Positions 44,155 to 54,234 of a stretch of DNA of 64,000 bases are shown here, piece by piece. The number at the start of each line of letters is the position of its first letter. Within the stretch, counting starts at the first letter, position 1. The stretch comes from an uncultured SAR116 cluster alpha proteobacterium (GTDB lineage Bacteria; Pseudomonadota; Alphaproteobacteria; Puniceispirillales; Puniceispirillaceae), in assembly GCA_902625725.1 (NCBI GenBank), contig CACOCY010000006.1, positions 53,046-117,045 of the forward strand, given 5' to 3'. The position numbers and the translations under genes were made by a program. The notes beneath the pieces are model-generated. The model saw nothing but the letters and a program-made list of their open reading frames with translations. It was not told the origin of the DNA and did no database searches.

Positions 44155-44220
44155 GATATCTCTTTCAAATATTTTTGCTTTTAAGCTGGCACGTTAGATT
44201 AATTTTTACCTTTAAGTCAA

Positions 44221-45180
44221 CTAATCCAGAAATCTTTGACGTTGACCAATGATTACAACTACGGTTACTGCGCATGCAAAAAAAATCATTTCCTTTTTTA
44301 TGAGTTCACTGAGCAGCCAGTAGGATATGAATATTGTGATAAATGGCTGCAGAAACTGTATTTGTCCTATTTTCGCTATGCCGCCCTTGGAGAGTGCAAT
44401 GCTCCATAAACAATTTCCAATAAACATCGATAAAAGACCTAAATACATAATTCCTAATAGTGAACTACTGTGATAAATAGCATTATGAATTGAAAGATTT
44501 TTTGGCCATAATAGAAGAGAAAATAAAAAGGAGATGGGTGAGGTGAGACACAAGCTCCAAGAAATTATAGAAAATCCTGATAATTTCTTATTTAACGAGG
44601 CGCTTTTTGTATATCCGACTGCTGCACAAATACATGCAACAACCAGCCAAAAATTTCCCAAAATGAACCTTTGAATATCTAATTTATGTAAATTTTCTCT
44701 CATTGTATATTCATTGACCATGAATATCCCAACTAAGGTTGCAGCAGCAAAAGAACAAAACCAAAATAAAAGTGGTGGGTGTTCTTTCGCCATGATTACT
44801 GCAGCCGCAGATAGGCACAATGGGAGCATAGATAGTATTACGGCGGTATATGCGCTTGAAACTTCTGCTAAGGCAAAAGCTACTGCTCCAGGAAATCCAA
44901 AGACTACGAGAAGTCCAATTACTAATAGTTCATAAATCTCATTTATTTTGATACGAGCAGTTTTTTGAAGTCTCATATAATTCCTTTTTTGTAAATTTTT
45001 CAGCTTTAGATAAATAAAAAAAATAATGGCAAATAGTGTCGCGCAGGAAGCCCTGAGGGCAGTAACGTGAAGCGGTGAGTAAATTTCCAAAACCAGTTTT
45101 GTTGCTGGAAGGGTTCCCGCAAATAATAACATAGCTAAGAAACCTATGATTAAAGAGAGGTTATTCGACAACGTTTTCAA
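44221..45180 (-). CDS. DMT superfamily (EamA) permease
   Basis: 319 residues with about ten hydrophobic helices in two EamA repeats, the second ending PFITIFISYWLL. Amino acid or metabolite exporter by family; the substrate is unknown. It lies 66 bases upstream of the threonine synthase-like gene on the same strand, so an amino-acid link is possible. The 200-base gap to 45380 separates it from the divergent peptide-type ABC operon. Confidence 0.82.
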   Translation of the reverse strand: MKTLSNNLSLIIGFLAMLLFAGTLPATKLVLEIYSPLHVTALRASCATLFAIIFFIYLKLKNLQKRNYMRLQKTARIKINEIYELLVIGLLVVFGFPGAVAFALAEVSSAYTAVILSMLPLCLSAAAVIMAKEHPPLLFWFCSFAAATLVGIFMVNEYTMRENLHKLDIQRFILGNFWLVVACICAAVGYTKSASLNKKLSGFSIISWSLCLTSPISFLFSLLLWPKNLSIHNAIYHSSSLLGIMYLGLLSMFIGNCLWSIALSKGGIAKIGQIQFLQPFITIFISYWLLSELIKKEMIFFACAVTVVVIIGQRQRFLD

Positions 45181-45380
45181 AACAGAAGACTCCTAAAGAA
45201 TGTTAGAAAGAGAAATTGGATAAACAAAATTATTCACAAAAAGACACCTAACTTATTGTATTAATGTAACGAATTATTTTTCTAATTTTTATAATATTAT
45301 CGAATTTTTCTTGCAGGCAGGAAATTGATCGTTACAGTATATAGTAAAATAAACTAAAAATAGTGCAAAAGGGGAGAAAA

Positions 45381-47024
45381 ATGAGAAACATTTTAATTTT
45401 AGCACATACCATTTTGCTCGGATTATTCTTAAGCGTTGGAGTCAATTCTCAAACAATTAAAAATCCTGGCGTATTGGTACATGCTGCTGATGATGAAGCA
45501 ACAACTCTCGACCCGGCCCAAGTTGAAGCTGGTGAGGGCGGAGAAACTGTTATTCTTCAGGTATATGACAGATTATTGGAATTCGGGCCATCTGGACCTG
45601 AACTTATTCCTGGTTTAGCAACGACTGTGCCCTCAGTGGATAATGGGATGATAAGCGATGACGGAATGACATATACCTTTGAAATAAGAAAAGGTGCGGT
45701 GTTTCACGATGGCACGGACGTAACAGCTGAAGACGTAAAATTTTCTTGGGACAGAATTGTTGAAATGGATCTTCCTGAGGGACAGGCTGGGGTAATTTCA
45801 GATATTGTTGCCGAAACACAAGCGGTTGATGATTATACCTTCCAAGTAACTTTACTAGAACCAAGTGCGAGTTTCTTAAATAGCACAGTTGTCTCAATGG
45901 CGGCATCCATTGTAAGTAAGGATGCAGTGATGGCTAACGGTGGTGTAGTCGAAGGCGAGCCAAATGAATACATGGCCCAAAATGCAGTTGGCTCAGGACC
46001 ATATAAATTGAAAGCATGGAACCGTGGTGAAAATATCCTCTTAGATATAAATGAAAATTACTGGGGTAACAAAGCAAAACTGGCTGCACGTATTGAAATT
46101 GGTGCAGAACCCGACGTAAGGGTGTTAGGACTGCGAGCAGGGAATTACGACACTATAGAAACAGACCCATCCTTCGTTGCTGACATAGAGGGAGCTGACG
46201 GTGTTACACTTCATACAGGTGGATTATTGCTTGAGCCTATTCATGTCGGTTTTAATCTAAATATTCCTGAGGGTGCTCTTCCAAAGGAAGACACTATTCC
46301 AACAGACTTTTTCCATGACCCACGTATTCGTCAAGCATTTAATTATGCATTCGACTATGAAGCATTCCTTTATGGCCCGTTAGCTGGTTTTGGAGAGTTT
46401 AATCCTCATTATCTACCAATAGGTATATTTGGACATGATCCAGATGCACCTCGATATGGAGCTCAAGATAAGGCCAAAGCTGAGGAACTATTCCGAGCAG
46501 CTGGTTATTGGGATAATGGATTTTCAGTTTCCGTAATTACAGAGGAAGCAAACCTCTTTGCTGATGCAGCTTTAGTACTGAAGGATTCTATAGAAGACCT
46601 TAATCCGAACTTCCGAATTAATGTTTTAGCTGTGGCAGAGGCTGTTTTTGACGAAGCGCATGCACAAAATCCAGTGGAATATGCTATGTGGGTCAAAAAT
46701 GCGGATCCATTTGCTGATCCTCATCCTTACATGAGTGCTTATCAGCACCCAGATGGGGAATGGGGGGAAGTACACGGATTTGCAAATGGATATCGAAACC
46801 CAGAAAAAATTGCTGAGCTTATAGACGGTGCATCAACAGAACTTGATGTTGAAAAAAGAGCGGCAATGTACTCAGAGCTTCAAAAAATGCTATTTGATGA
46901 TCCGATGTGGCTGATTACAGCTCAAGAGGGCGTGACAATGGCTTATCGGGAGTGGGTAACAGGCTTTGTGCATAATCCCTTGTGGCCTCGTCCAAGCTTG
47001 AGGTTTTCATACTTGGATAAATAA
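45381..47024 (+). CDS. Peptide/opine-type ABC transporter substrate-binding protein (family 5)
   Basis: 547 residues with a Sec signal peptide (hydrophobic core LILAHTILLGLFLSVG, cleavage near SQT). The SBP_bac_5 fold is shown by TLDPAQVEAGEGG, DYTFQVTLLEPSASF, RIRQAFNYAF-like and AGYWDNG. It binds di- or oligopeptides, opines or other nickel-sized ligands in the periplasm. ATG 45381 is preferred over GTG 45363 because AGGGGAGA lies 5 bases before it. A hairpin follows it before the permease genes. Confidence 0.92.
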   Translation: MRNILILAHTILLGLFLSVGVNSQTIKNPGVLVHAADDEATTLDPAQVEAGEGGETVILQVYDRLLEFGPSGPELIPGLATTVPSVDNGMISDDGMTYTFEIRKGAVFHDGTDVTAEDVKFSWDRIVEMDLPEGQAGVISDIVAETQAVDDYTFQVTLLEPSASFLNSTVVSMAASIVSKDAVMANGGVVEGEPNEYMAQNAVGSGPYKLKAWNRGENILLDINENYWGNKAKLAARIEIGAEPDVRVLGLRAGNYDTIETDPSFVADIEGADGVTLHTGGLLLEPIHVGFNLNIPEGALPKEDTIPTDFFHDPRIRQAFNYAFDYEAFLYGPLAGFGEFNPHYLPIGIFGHDPDAPRYGAQDKAKAEELFRAAGYWDNGFSVSVITEEANLFADAALVLKDSIEDLNPNFRINVLAVAEAVFDEAHAQNPVEYAMWVKNADPFADPHPYMSAYQHPDGEWGEVHGFANGYRNPEKIAELIDGASTELDVEKRAAMYSELQKMLFDDPMWLITAQEGVTMAYREWVTGFVHNPLWPRPSLRFSYLDK

Positions 47025-47037
47025 AAATTTATCAGTT

Positions 47038-47073
47038 TTCACCATATCATGATTAGATTTGTGATATGGTGAA
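47038..47073 (+). terminator. Intercistronic hairpin after the binding-protein gene
   Basis: TTCACCATATCA (47038-47049) and TGATATGGTGAA (47062-47073) pair perfectly over 12 bp with a 12-base loop. It lies 14 bases after the stop of the binding-protein gene and 70 before the permease ATG, without a long T tract. It likely ends some transcripts or shields the upstream mRNA, giving more binding protein than permease. Confidence 0.6.
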
Positions 47074-47142
47074 TTTATCATAATTTTCAGCTCAGTCTTT
47101 TATAAATACATCTATATTATTAATGATATTACGGAATAAATC

Positions 47143-48156
47143 ATGCAGATAAGAGATTACATTATTCGTCGATTGATGATTCTGCCTTTTTTAATAATAG
47201 GGACTTCAATTATAGTTTTTGCTCTAACTAGGATTGGAGGATCACCCATAGGTATATATTTGTCCCACGAAATGAGCCCTGCAGAAGTACAGGAAATGAA
47301 AGAACGATTTCACCTAGATAAACCGGTACCTATACAATATTTTTATTGGATTAAAGGAGTTGCACAGGGCGATCTAGGGTGGTCAGGTGTTGCTTCAGCA
47401 CCTGTCATAGACGTTTTTCCCAAAAAATTTGCTGCTACGATGGAGTTAGCGATTGCTGCTGGTATAGTTGCAGTTTCTTTAGGTATTGCAATGGGTACTT
47501 TCGCAGGTGCGAGAAGAAATAAATTTGCTGATCATGTTATTAGGATTATTTCCGTTAGCGGCGCAAGTATGCCTTTATTTTGGTTTTCAATATTATTGCT
47601 CATTGTTTTTTGGGTTTGGTTAGGATGGTTTCCAATCGGTAGGAGTGACCCTAATTTGTTTGAGGCAATTGCACATCCCACTGGTTTTTATACTATTGAT
47701 GCTCTCTTGGCGGGTAATTGGGACGCTTTCAAAGATGCTGTTTGGCATTTAATAATGCCAGCTGTCGCATTAGGATATGGAGCGACAGCTATTATCGCGA
47801 GGATGATGCGTTCGTCTTTAATTGAGGAATTACAAGAAGATTATATTGATGCGGCGAAAGCTAAGGGACTTCCAAAAAATGTTGTTCTAAAGAAACATGC
47901 GCGTAGAAATGCTCTTGTGCCGACCGTAACCGTTATAGGATTGACTTTTGGTTTTCTTTTGCAGGGCACAGTTGTTGCAGAAATTATTTTCAGGTGGCCA
48001 GGTCTTGGACGCTGGATGGCGGCAGCGGTTTTACGAGGTGACCAAGCTACCATCATGACTTACGTTATGTTTACTAGCATTTTATTTCTCATTGTAAATT
48101 TGATTGTGGATGTGGTTTATGCAAATCTAGATCGACGGGTTGAGTTGGGGGACTAA
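47143..48156 (+). CDS. DppB/OppB-type ABC permease
   Basis: 337 residues with six hydrophobic helices and the long periplasmic loop after helix 1, plus the EAA motif IDAAKAKGLPKNVVLKKHA. First permease of the importer. A weak GGAA ribosome-binding site precedes ATG 47143. It pairs with the permease starting at 48161. Confidence 0.93.
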   Translation: MQIRDYIIRRLMILPFLIIGTSIIVFALTRIGGSPIGIYLSHEMSPAEVQEMKERFHLDKPVPIQYFYWIKGVAQGDLGWSGVASAPVIDVFPKKFAATMELAIAAGIVAVSLGIAMGTFAGARRNKFADHVIRIISVSGASMPLFWFSILLLIVFWVWLGWFPIGRSDPNLFEAIAHPTGFYTIDALLAGNWDAFKDAVWHLIMPAVALGYGATAIIARMMRSSLIEELQEDYIDAAKAKGLPKNVVLKKHARRNALVPTVTVIGLTFGFLLQGTVVAEIIFRWPGLGRWMAAAVLRGDQATIMTYVMFTSILFLIVNLIVDVVYANLDRRVELGD

Positions 48157-48160
48157 TATA

Positions 48161-49090
48161 ATGTCTGAAACCGAAGATACCGTCATTTCTGACCAAAAAA
48201 TGTACGACTCTGCCTTTAAAGTTCGTTTTAACAGAAATTTAGAAATTTTAAAAAATGTTCTGGCTAACCCAACAACCGTGATTGGGTTAATTATTGTAAT
48301 TCTAATGATTTTGATGGCGTTATTTGCTCCAATAATAACTGAGCCAAATTCTCCTGACCCATATCAGATGCCGAGGGATTGGAAAGCTGCTCGGTCTGCA
48401 CCATTAACTCCGGGCCATATTTTGGGGACGACAAACAGAGGTGGTGATGTTTTTTATGGTGTAGTATGGGGAGCTAGAACATCATTAAAGTTGTCTCTCT
48501 TAGTGGTTTCACTGACTTTGGTGCTAGGTGTAATAATAGGAAGTGTAGCTGGTATTGCGGGTGGAAAAGTTGACGAAGTGCTAATGCGCATTGTGGATGT
48601 TTTCCTCTCTATTCCAGAATTAATTTTTGCATTGGCGATAGCTGCTATTTTGGGGCCTTCGTTCACTAATATTATTCTGGCATTAGTAGTAGTTTTTTGG
48701 GTGAAATATGCACGTATAATGCGAGCACAAGTTATTAGAATTAAACAGCGCGAGTATGTTGATGCAGCAAAAATTATGGGGGCGTCTAAATTACAAATTT
48801 ATTTGAAAGATATTTTACCCAACTCTTTTAGCCCTGTAATGGTACAAGCTACATTGGATATGGGTAATATAGTACTTGTTGGAGCGACCTTGTCTTTTAT
48901 TGGTTTGTCTGAAGCTGGGATAGCAGAATGGGGTGTCTTAGTTTCAGAAGGGCAAGCGGGTATTTCAGCGGGGAGGTGGTGGGCTTCAACCTTTCCAGGC
49001 TTAATGGTGTTTTTATGGGCACTGGCCTTTAATTTAGTTGGTGATGGGCTAAGAGATGTTTTAGATCCAAGAACTGAGACTAGGAGATAA
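48161..49090 (+). CDS. DppC/OppC-type ABC permease
   Basis: 309 residues with an extended cytoplasmic N-terminus, six membrane helices and the EAA loop VDAAKIMGASKLQIYLKDI. ATG 48161 (MSETEDT) is chosen; the frame also opens at 48140 inside the upstream gene. The start lies 4 bases after the DppB-like stop and the end 4 bases before the ATPase gene, so the three are tightly coupled. Confidence 0.93.
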   Translation: MSETEDTVISDQKMYDSAFKVRFNRNLEILKNVLANPTTVIGLIIVILMILMALFAPIITEPNSPDPYQMPRDWKAARSAPLTPGHILGTTNRGGDVFYGVVWGARTSLKLSLLVVSLTLVLGVIIGSVAGIAGGKVDEVLMRIVDVFLSIPELIFALAIAAILGPSFTNIILALVVVFWVKYARIMRAQVIRIKQREYVDAAKIMGASKLQIYLKDILPNSFSPVMVQATLDMGNIVLVGATLSFIGLSEAGIAEWGVLVSEGQAGISAGRWWASTFPGLMVFLWALAFNLVGDGLRDVLDPRTETRR

Positions 49091-49094
49091 TCCA

Positions 49095-50129
49095 ATGGTT
49101 CAAACTACGGCATCAAATTTAAATAATTTTTCAAACCATTTAATTGCTTCAGTTGAAGACTTGAAAGTTTATTTTCACTCTAAGGAAGGTTTAACGCATT
49201 CTGTCGATGGTGTTAGTTTTGATATTATTGACGGAGAAATAATGGGACTTGTTGGCGAGACTGGTTGTGGTAAAAGTGTTACGGCTCGTTCTTTTATGCA
49301 ATTAGTGCAAACGCCTCCAGGAGTCATTGCAGGTGGTAAAATAAGGTTTAAAAGTAAGAAGACTGGAAATCAAATTGTTGACCTACTTAGTCTGACTGAA
49401 AATCAAATCCGTGAGCTAAGAGGTGAACGAATTGCGATGATTTTTCAGGATCCTGGTAAAGCATTAAATCCTGGATTAACTATCCGGACTCAAATAGCTG
49501 AGGTATTTCAAGAACATCGCGAGGACGACGTGTTCAAAAAAGCAAAAATAGATTATGTTCATAAGAATTTTATTGGAGCTATTTTACAAAAATATATTAA
49601 GCAACGAACTAATCTAATAATAAAACTCATGTTATTAGTTCCTCCCATACGCGCATATAAAAAGAAGTTAGACAAAGCTATTGATAAATTGGTTATAGAG
49701 GCTCTAGCAGAAACACAGATACCTAATCCTGAAAAAGTAATGGAGAGATATCCCCATGAGCTCTCAGGTGGAATGAAGCAAAGAGTAATGATTGCTCAGG
49801 CGATTGCTTGTAATCCAGACTTATTAATTGCAGATGAACCCACGACCGCTTTGGATGTAATTGTACAAGCACGGATATTAGAATTGATTCAAGAATTGCA
49901 AAAGAGACATAAAACTTCTGTTTTATATATAAGCCATGATCTATCTCTTGTTCGCAAAATTTGTGATCGTGTTGCCGTAATGTTCGCTGGTAAAATTGTG
50001 GAGAGTGGAGATTCAGATACTATTTTTAAAAATCCAGTACATCCTTACACGAAAGGTTTGATAAAAGCTTCGTTTATGACCCATGAACGCGGAAAATTAG
50101 AGGAAATTGAAGGAATCGAAGCAACATAG
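49095..50129 (+). CDS. DppD/OppD-type ABC ATPase with an inserted segment
   Basis: 344 residues. Walker A GETGCGKSV, Q-loop FQDPGKALNPG, signature LSGGMKQRV, Walker B DLLIADEPT and the switch His in YISHDLS are present, with the C-terminal oligopeptide motif (HPYTKGLIKA). Between the Q-loop and the signature, about residues 145-200, lies an extra lysine-rich, partly hydrophobic segment (KYIKQRTNLIIKLMLLVPPI) not usual for OppD. It may touch the membrane or permease. One of two ATPases of the importer. Confidence 0.9.
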   Translation: MVQTTASNLNNFSNHLIASVEDLKVYFHSKEGLTHSVDGVSFDIIDGEIMGLVGETGCGKSVTARSFMQLVQTPPGVIAGGKIRFKSKKTGNQIVDLLSLTENQIRELRGERIAMIFQDPGKALNPGLTIRTQIAEVFQEHREDDVFKKAKIDYVHKNFIGAILQKYIKQRTNLIIKLMLLVPPIRAYKKKLDKAIDKLVIEALAETQIPNPEKVMERYPHELSGGMKQRVMIAQAIACNPDLLIADEPTTALDVIVQARILELIQELQKRHKTSVLYISHDLSLVRKICDRVAVMFAGKIVESGDSDTIFKNPVHPYTKGLIKASFMTHERGKLEEIEGIEAT

Positions 50130-50253
50130 GATAACTATAATCTGAAAAATGGACCGATCAGTCTACTTAACAAAAATTATATTTTTAGGCTTAAGTTCAT
50201 CTAGTTTATGAATTTTGTCATAAAACTTACTAATAAAAAACAAGGGTAAAAAA

Positions 50254-51135
50254 TTGAACTCTGATGTTAGAACTACACTTAGTGTACAAAATTTAAAAAA
50301 ATATTTTCCTATCAAGGAGGGTGTATTCCAGACAGTTGTAGGGCATGTACATGCTGTTGACGGTGTGAGTTTTGACATAAGTGCTGGGGAGACCCTAGCA
50401 CTTGTTGGCGAGAGTGGATGTGGAAAAACAACTACTGGTCGGTGTGTTGCTGGTATTGAAAAATTAACAGATGGAAACATTTATTTTGATCTCCCAAAGA
50501 CCAGTATGGATGTTTTAGAAAAAGCTCAAACTGGTAAAATTGCGAGACAAGAAAACCAAGAAATCGAACAAATAAATAGTTCTTACGACATAAATAAAAT
50601 TACTGGGGAAGCTTTCAATTATTACAGAAAAAACTGTCAGATGGTGTTTCAGGACTCTTTTGCGTCACTCTCTCCACGCCAGCTGGTAAGTGATATTATC
50701 TCACGTCCGTTGAAGCTTCACAAAATCTGCACAAATGATGAATTGTTACCAAAAACTATAGACTTATTAGAACAAGTTGGACTGGGAAGAGAGCATTTAT
50801 ATCGTTTTCCACATCAATTTTCGGGTGGTCAACGACAACGCATTTCTATTGCAAGAGCATTAGCACTCGATCCAAAATTAATTGTGCTCGATGAGCCAAC
50901 CAGCGCATTAGATGTTTCAGTTCAAGCAAGAATTCTCAATTTATTGCACAATTTACAGCAGCAACGAAGCCTAGCGTACCTGTTTATTACCCATAATCTA
51001 TCGGTAGCACGCCATATGGCTGATAATATAATAGTTATGTATTTTGGCAAAGTGGTTGAGGCCGGTAAAACCGAGGAAGTTTTTTCTAATCCACAGCATC
51101 CTTATACTAAAAAATTACTTGAAGCAGCTACTTAG
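50254..51135 (+). CDS. DppF/OppF-type ABC ATPase
   Basis: 293 residues. Walker A GESGCGKTT, Q-loop FQDSFASLSPR, signature FSGGQRQRI, Walker B LIVLDEPT and switch His (FITHNLS) are intact. About 30 polar residues (EKAQTGKIARQENQEIEQIN) are inserted before the Q-loop. Start is TTG 50254 with AAGGG upstream; no ATG is available nearby. A 124-base gap separates it from the first ATPase, unusual for this operon type. Last gene of the importer. Confidence 0.9.
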   Translation: MNSDVRTTLSVQNLKKYFPIKEGVFQTVVGHVHAVDGVSFDISAGETLALVGESGCGKTTTGRCVAGIEKLTDGNIYFDLPKTSMDVLEKAQTGKIARQENQEIEQINSSYDINKITGEAFNYYRKNCQMVFQDSFASLSPRQLVSDIISRPLKLHKICTNDELLPKTIDLLEQVGLGREHLYRFPHQFSGGQRQRISIARALALDPKLIVLDEPTSALDVSVQARILNLLHNLQQQRSLAYLFITHNLSVARHMADNIIVMYFGKVVEAGKTEEVFSNPQHPYTKKLLEAAT

Positions 51136-51254
51136 GTGGATCACTTTTCTTTTAATGACCAATTAAACAATCTTACATTCATCTTAAAATCTCAGCTTTT
51201 TTCGAAAAATCTATTTAATTAGTCGTGGTAGATTAAATTAATTTAGGTAAAAAT

Positions 51255-52274
51255 CTATGTGGTGAAAACATCTACCTCGCAACCATCTCTTAACTCAATT
51301 TCTTTGATAACTTTATTTGAATGCATCAAATCGGTAAGGTGCGCTCTAGCCTCTCCTGCTGCAAAGAATAACTCATGGCTTTGAAAACGCCTGCCAAATA
51401 ACACATCTATTCCATCACTTACAGTAATAGGTCGTTTTTTTGCCTCAGAAAGTAATAAGTCTAATCTCTTTTTGTGATGCTCAATTAACACCCTAGCTCT
51501 CTCATTTCCCTCAACAAACGGCCAATCATGGCCAGGAAAAATTTTAACCATCGGGTCTAGCAAACTCATTTCTTGGAGGTAGTTAAGATAATCACCAAGA
51601 ACATTTTTATCAGCATTCCTTAAATCAGCAGAAATATTAGGTGAAATTCTTGGTAGCAAGAAATCAGTTGGTAGAAAAAGTTTATCAAGGTCATTAATTA
51701 AGGAAATTTGACCTGAACTATGGCCACAGTCAATTCTGCATCTCCAGCTACTATAAGTACCAAAAATAGTATCAGCCTCAGAAAATTCTTTGAAATTTGG
51801 TAGTTCGGGAACATAACGAAGATATCTGTCAGAATCGTTGCGCCCAAGTGCAATTTCTCTTTTTGGCAGACCGTAGCTAGTATATTTTGAGGCCAGCAGT
51901 TCTGAAAAATCTGATGGTGACAAGTTGAAAAGGAAATTTGCGTGCGAAATCTCCTCTAAAGAGGAATAGCATTCTGCTCCAGTCATTTTTGCAAGCTCAC
52001 ATGCAAATCCAATGTGGTCAACATGATGATGAGTTATTATAATTTTGTCTACTGGTTTTGTAGATAGAACCCCTGATAAAAGAGCCTTCCAGTACTGTCT
52101 AGTTTTTTCTCCAAAGATACCAGCGTCGATAATTACCCATCCTTTATCAGTATCTATTATAAAAAGATTGATATGGTCTAATCGAAACGGCAGTGGAAGC
52201 CTTCCCCAGTATAAATCTGGACTTAATTTTACAAGTTTGTTTGGTTGAGGTAGTTCTATTGGAAGCTGTTTCAT
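51255..52274 (-). CDS. MBL-fold metallo-hydrolase
   Basis: 339 residues. Zinc ligands are visible in THHHVDHIG, in the later GHSSGQIS (His), FLPTDFLL (Asp) and FPGHDWPF (His), followed by a C-terminal helical segment (LFGRRFQSHELFFAAGEARAHL) as in LACTB2/glyoxalase II-like enzymes. It hydrolyses a thioester, ester or lactone; the substrate is unknown. It stands between the ABC operon and the acyl-CoA dehydrogenase operon and is divergent from the latter. Confidence 0.87.
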   Translation of the reverse strand: MKQLPIELPQPNKLVKLSPDLYWGRLPLPFRLDHINLFIIDTDKGWVIIDAGIFGEKTRQYWKALLSGVLSTKPVDKIIITHHHVDHIGFACELAKMTGAECYSSLEEISHANFLFNLSPSDFSELLASKYTSYGLPKREIALGRNDSDRYLRYVPELPNFKEFSEADTIFGTYSSWRCRIDCGHSSGQISLINDLDKLFLPTDFLLPRISPNISADLRNADKNVLGDYLNYLQEMSLLDPMVKIFPGHDWPFVEGNERARVLIEHHKKRLDLLLSEAKKRPITVSDGIDVLFGRRFQSHELFFAAGEARAHLTDLMHSNKVIKEIELRDGCEVDVFTT

Positions 52275-52411
52275 TAGAGTATCTGTAATTTAAAAAGCAA
52301 AAAAAGATAAAATTCTGTCTTTTGAAATGCTAAGGATCAAACATAACTGCGTCAATTGTTGCTTTTATGATATAAGTATAAAAGAATGCATGGAAAAAGG
52401 TTAAATTTAAA

Positions 52412-54193
52412 ATGTATACGCCACCAATTCAGGACCAAAAATTCATCATAGAATATTTAATTGGCTTCGACACAATAGCCCGACAAGCGAAAATTGATAA
52501 CCAAAATCAGGAAAGCATTGATAAAGAGCTTGTTTGGTCAATTCTGGAAGAAGCTGGAAAATTTGCTAGTAACATATTAGCACCGTTAAACCATTCTGGT
52601 GACAAACAAAACTCGATAATTACTGAAGAGGGTGATGTAAGAACTCCTGATGGATTCAGAGAAGCATATAAGGCAATGTGTGATGCTGGCTGGACAACGT
52701 TAGAGGCTAAAAGTGAGTGGGGCGGACAGCAAATGCCAATGAGTATCAGTGCAGCTGTCTGCGAAATGTGGCATTCTGCAAATATGAGCTTCGCACTCTG
52801 CCATTTGTTAAGTCAGGGACAAATTTATGCCCTCCAAAAATCTGGTTCGGAGGAGCAGAAAAAAAAGTATTTACCAAACCTTGTTTCTGGTAAATGGACA
52901 GGTACTATGAACCTGACGGAGCCTCAAGCTGGCACAGACCTATCTAAAATAAGAACTAAAGCAGTGCGAGTAGGCAACCACTACAAAATTTCAGGCCAGA
53001 AGATTTATATAACTTATGGTGAGCATGACATGGCTGAAAATATAATCCATTTGGTGCTTGCTAGGACACCGGATGCTCCGGAGGGTATCAAGGGCATTTC
53101 GTTATTTATCGTTCCAAAAATTTTGTTGAAGGACGATGGAAGCCTTGACCGTCCTAATGATGTTAGGTGCATTTCTATTGAAAAAAAACTTGGCATTAAA
53201 GGTTCTCCGACTGCCGTTCTACAATATGGAGATAATGGTGGCGCCATTGGCTATTTGGTGGGAGAAGAGAACAAGGGTCTTGAGATTATGTTTAGCATGA
53301 TGAATCACGCCCGTTTTAACGTTGGTCTCCAAGGTCTCGCAATTGCGGAGAGAGCTTATCAGCAAGCAGTGGTTTACGCAGAGACAAGAGTACAAGGCAC
53401 TCCTCTAGCACAAGAGACAGGTGTTCCGATAAATCGTCACCCAGACGTTTTAAGATTATTATCGGTAATGCGCTCTGAAATTGATGCAATGAGAGCCTTA
53501 ATATTTACAGGTGCAAACGCTATGGACATCGCAGATAATACCCTGAGCGAAGTTATTGCAGATGAACAAAAAAGAGCTTCTGTTCTGATTCCTATTATAA
53601 AGGGTTGGATAACAGAGCTATCTGTTTTTCATTGTTCTAATGGATTGCAAGTTCATGGTGGAATGGGATTTATCGAAGAAACTGGGGCAGCTCAATATCT
53701 GCGTGATTCTCGTATTCTGCCAATCTATGAGGGAACTACTGCCATTCAGGCAAATGATTTAATTTTTCGTAAAACCATTAGAGATGAGGGGCGTACAATA
53801 CGAAATCTTCTGGATGAAATAGAGACGGAAATCGCACTAGTAGATGAATGTTATTCAGTGCCAATGTCAAATGCAATCGCAGAAGTACGTTCTACATTAG
53901 AAATATTACTGTCAAAAGCCAATGACTCTCGCTATCTTGCTGCTAACGGTGTTAATTGGTTAATGCAACTAGGATATTTGTGTGGAGGATGGATGGCTGT
54001 TAAATCAGCAGATAGAGCGATGAAAAATGCCAAAGATCTCTCAGACGATTTTGTTAACTCAAAAAAAATATGTGCAGAAATTTATTTGCAACATAGTTTG
54101 CCCCACGTTGGAACCTTTTTAAACGTTATCAATCATGAAGATAATTCGATTTTGAATATGAATGTGAATTGGCTTCACAGACAAACGGCATAA
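52412..54193 (+). CDS. Acyl-CoA dehydrogenase, DmdC-like length class
   Basis: 593 residues, much longer than classic acyl-CoA dehydrogenases (about 380), matching the DmdC/AidB-type class that includes methylthiopropionyl-CoA dehydrogenase of DMSP demethylation. The N-terminus MYTPPIQDQKFII, FAD-contact TGTMNLTEPQAGTDL and the catalytic Glu440 in LPIYEGTTAIQ (435 in characterised DmdC, from memory) fit that class. Medium- or long-chain acyl-CoA substrates are also possible. First gene of an operon with MetY-like, hydrolase and hydroxyacyl-CoA dehydrogenase genes. Confidence 0.88.
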   Translation: MYTPPIQDQKFIIEYLIGFDTIARQAKIDNQNQESIDKELVWSILEEAGKFASNILAPLNHSGDKQNSIITEEGDVRTPDGFREAYKAMCDAGWTTLEAKSEWGGQQMPMSISAAVCEMWHSANMSFALCHLLSQGQIYALQKSGSEEQKKKYLPNLVSGKWTGTMNLTEPQAGTDLSKIRTKAVRVGNHYKISGQKIYITYGEHDMAENIIHLVLARTPDAPEGIKGISLFIVPKILLKDDGSLDRPNDVRCISIEKKLGIKGSPTAVLQYGDNGGAIGYLVGEENKGLEIMFSMMNHARFNVGLQGLAIAERAYQQAVVYAETRVQGTPLAQETGVPINRHPDVLRLLSVMRSEIDAMRALIFTGANAMDIADNTLSEVIADEQKRASVLIPIIKGWITELSVFHCSNGLQVHGGMGFIEETGAAQYLRDSRILPIYEGTTAIQANDLIFRKTIRDEGRTIRNLLDEIETEIALVDECYSVPMSNAIAEVRSTLEILLSKANDSRYLAANGVNWLMQLGYLCGGWMAVKSADRAMKNAKDLSDDFVNSKKICAEIYLQHSLPHVGTFLNVINHEDNSILNMNVNWLHRQTA

Positions 54194-54234
54194 AATCTTT
54201 TAAAAAACAAAATTTAAATTAAAGGGGTATTCTC

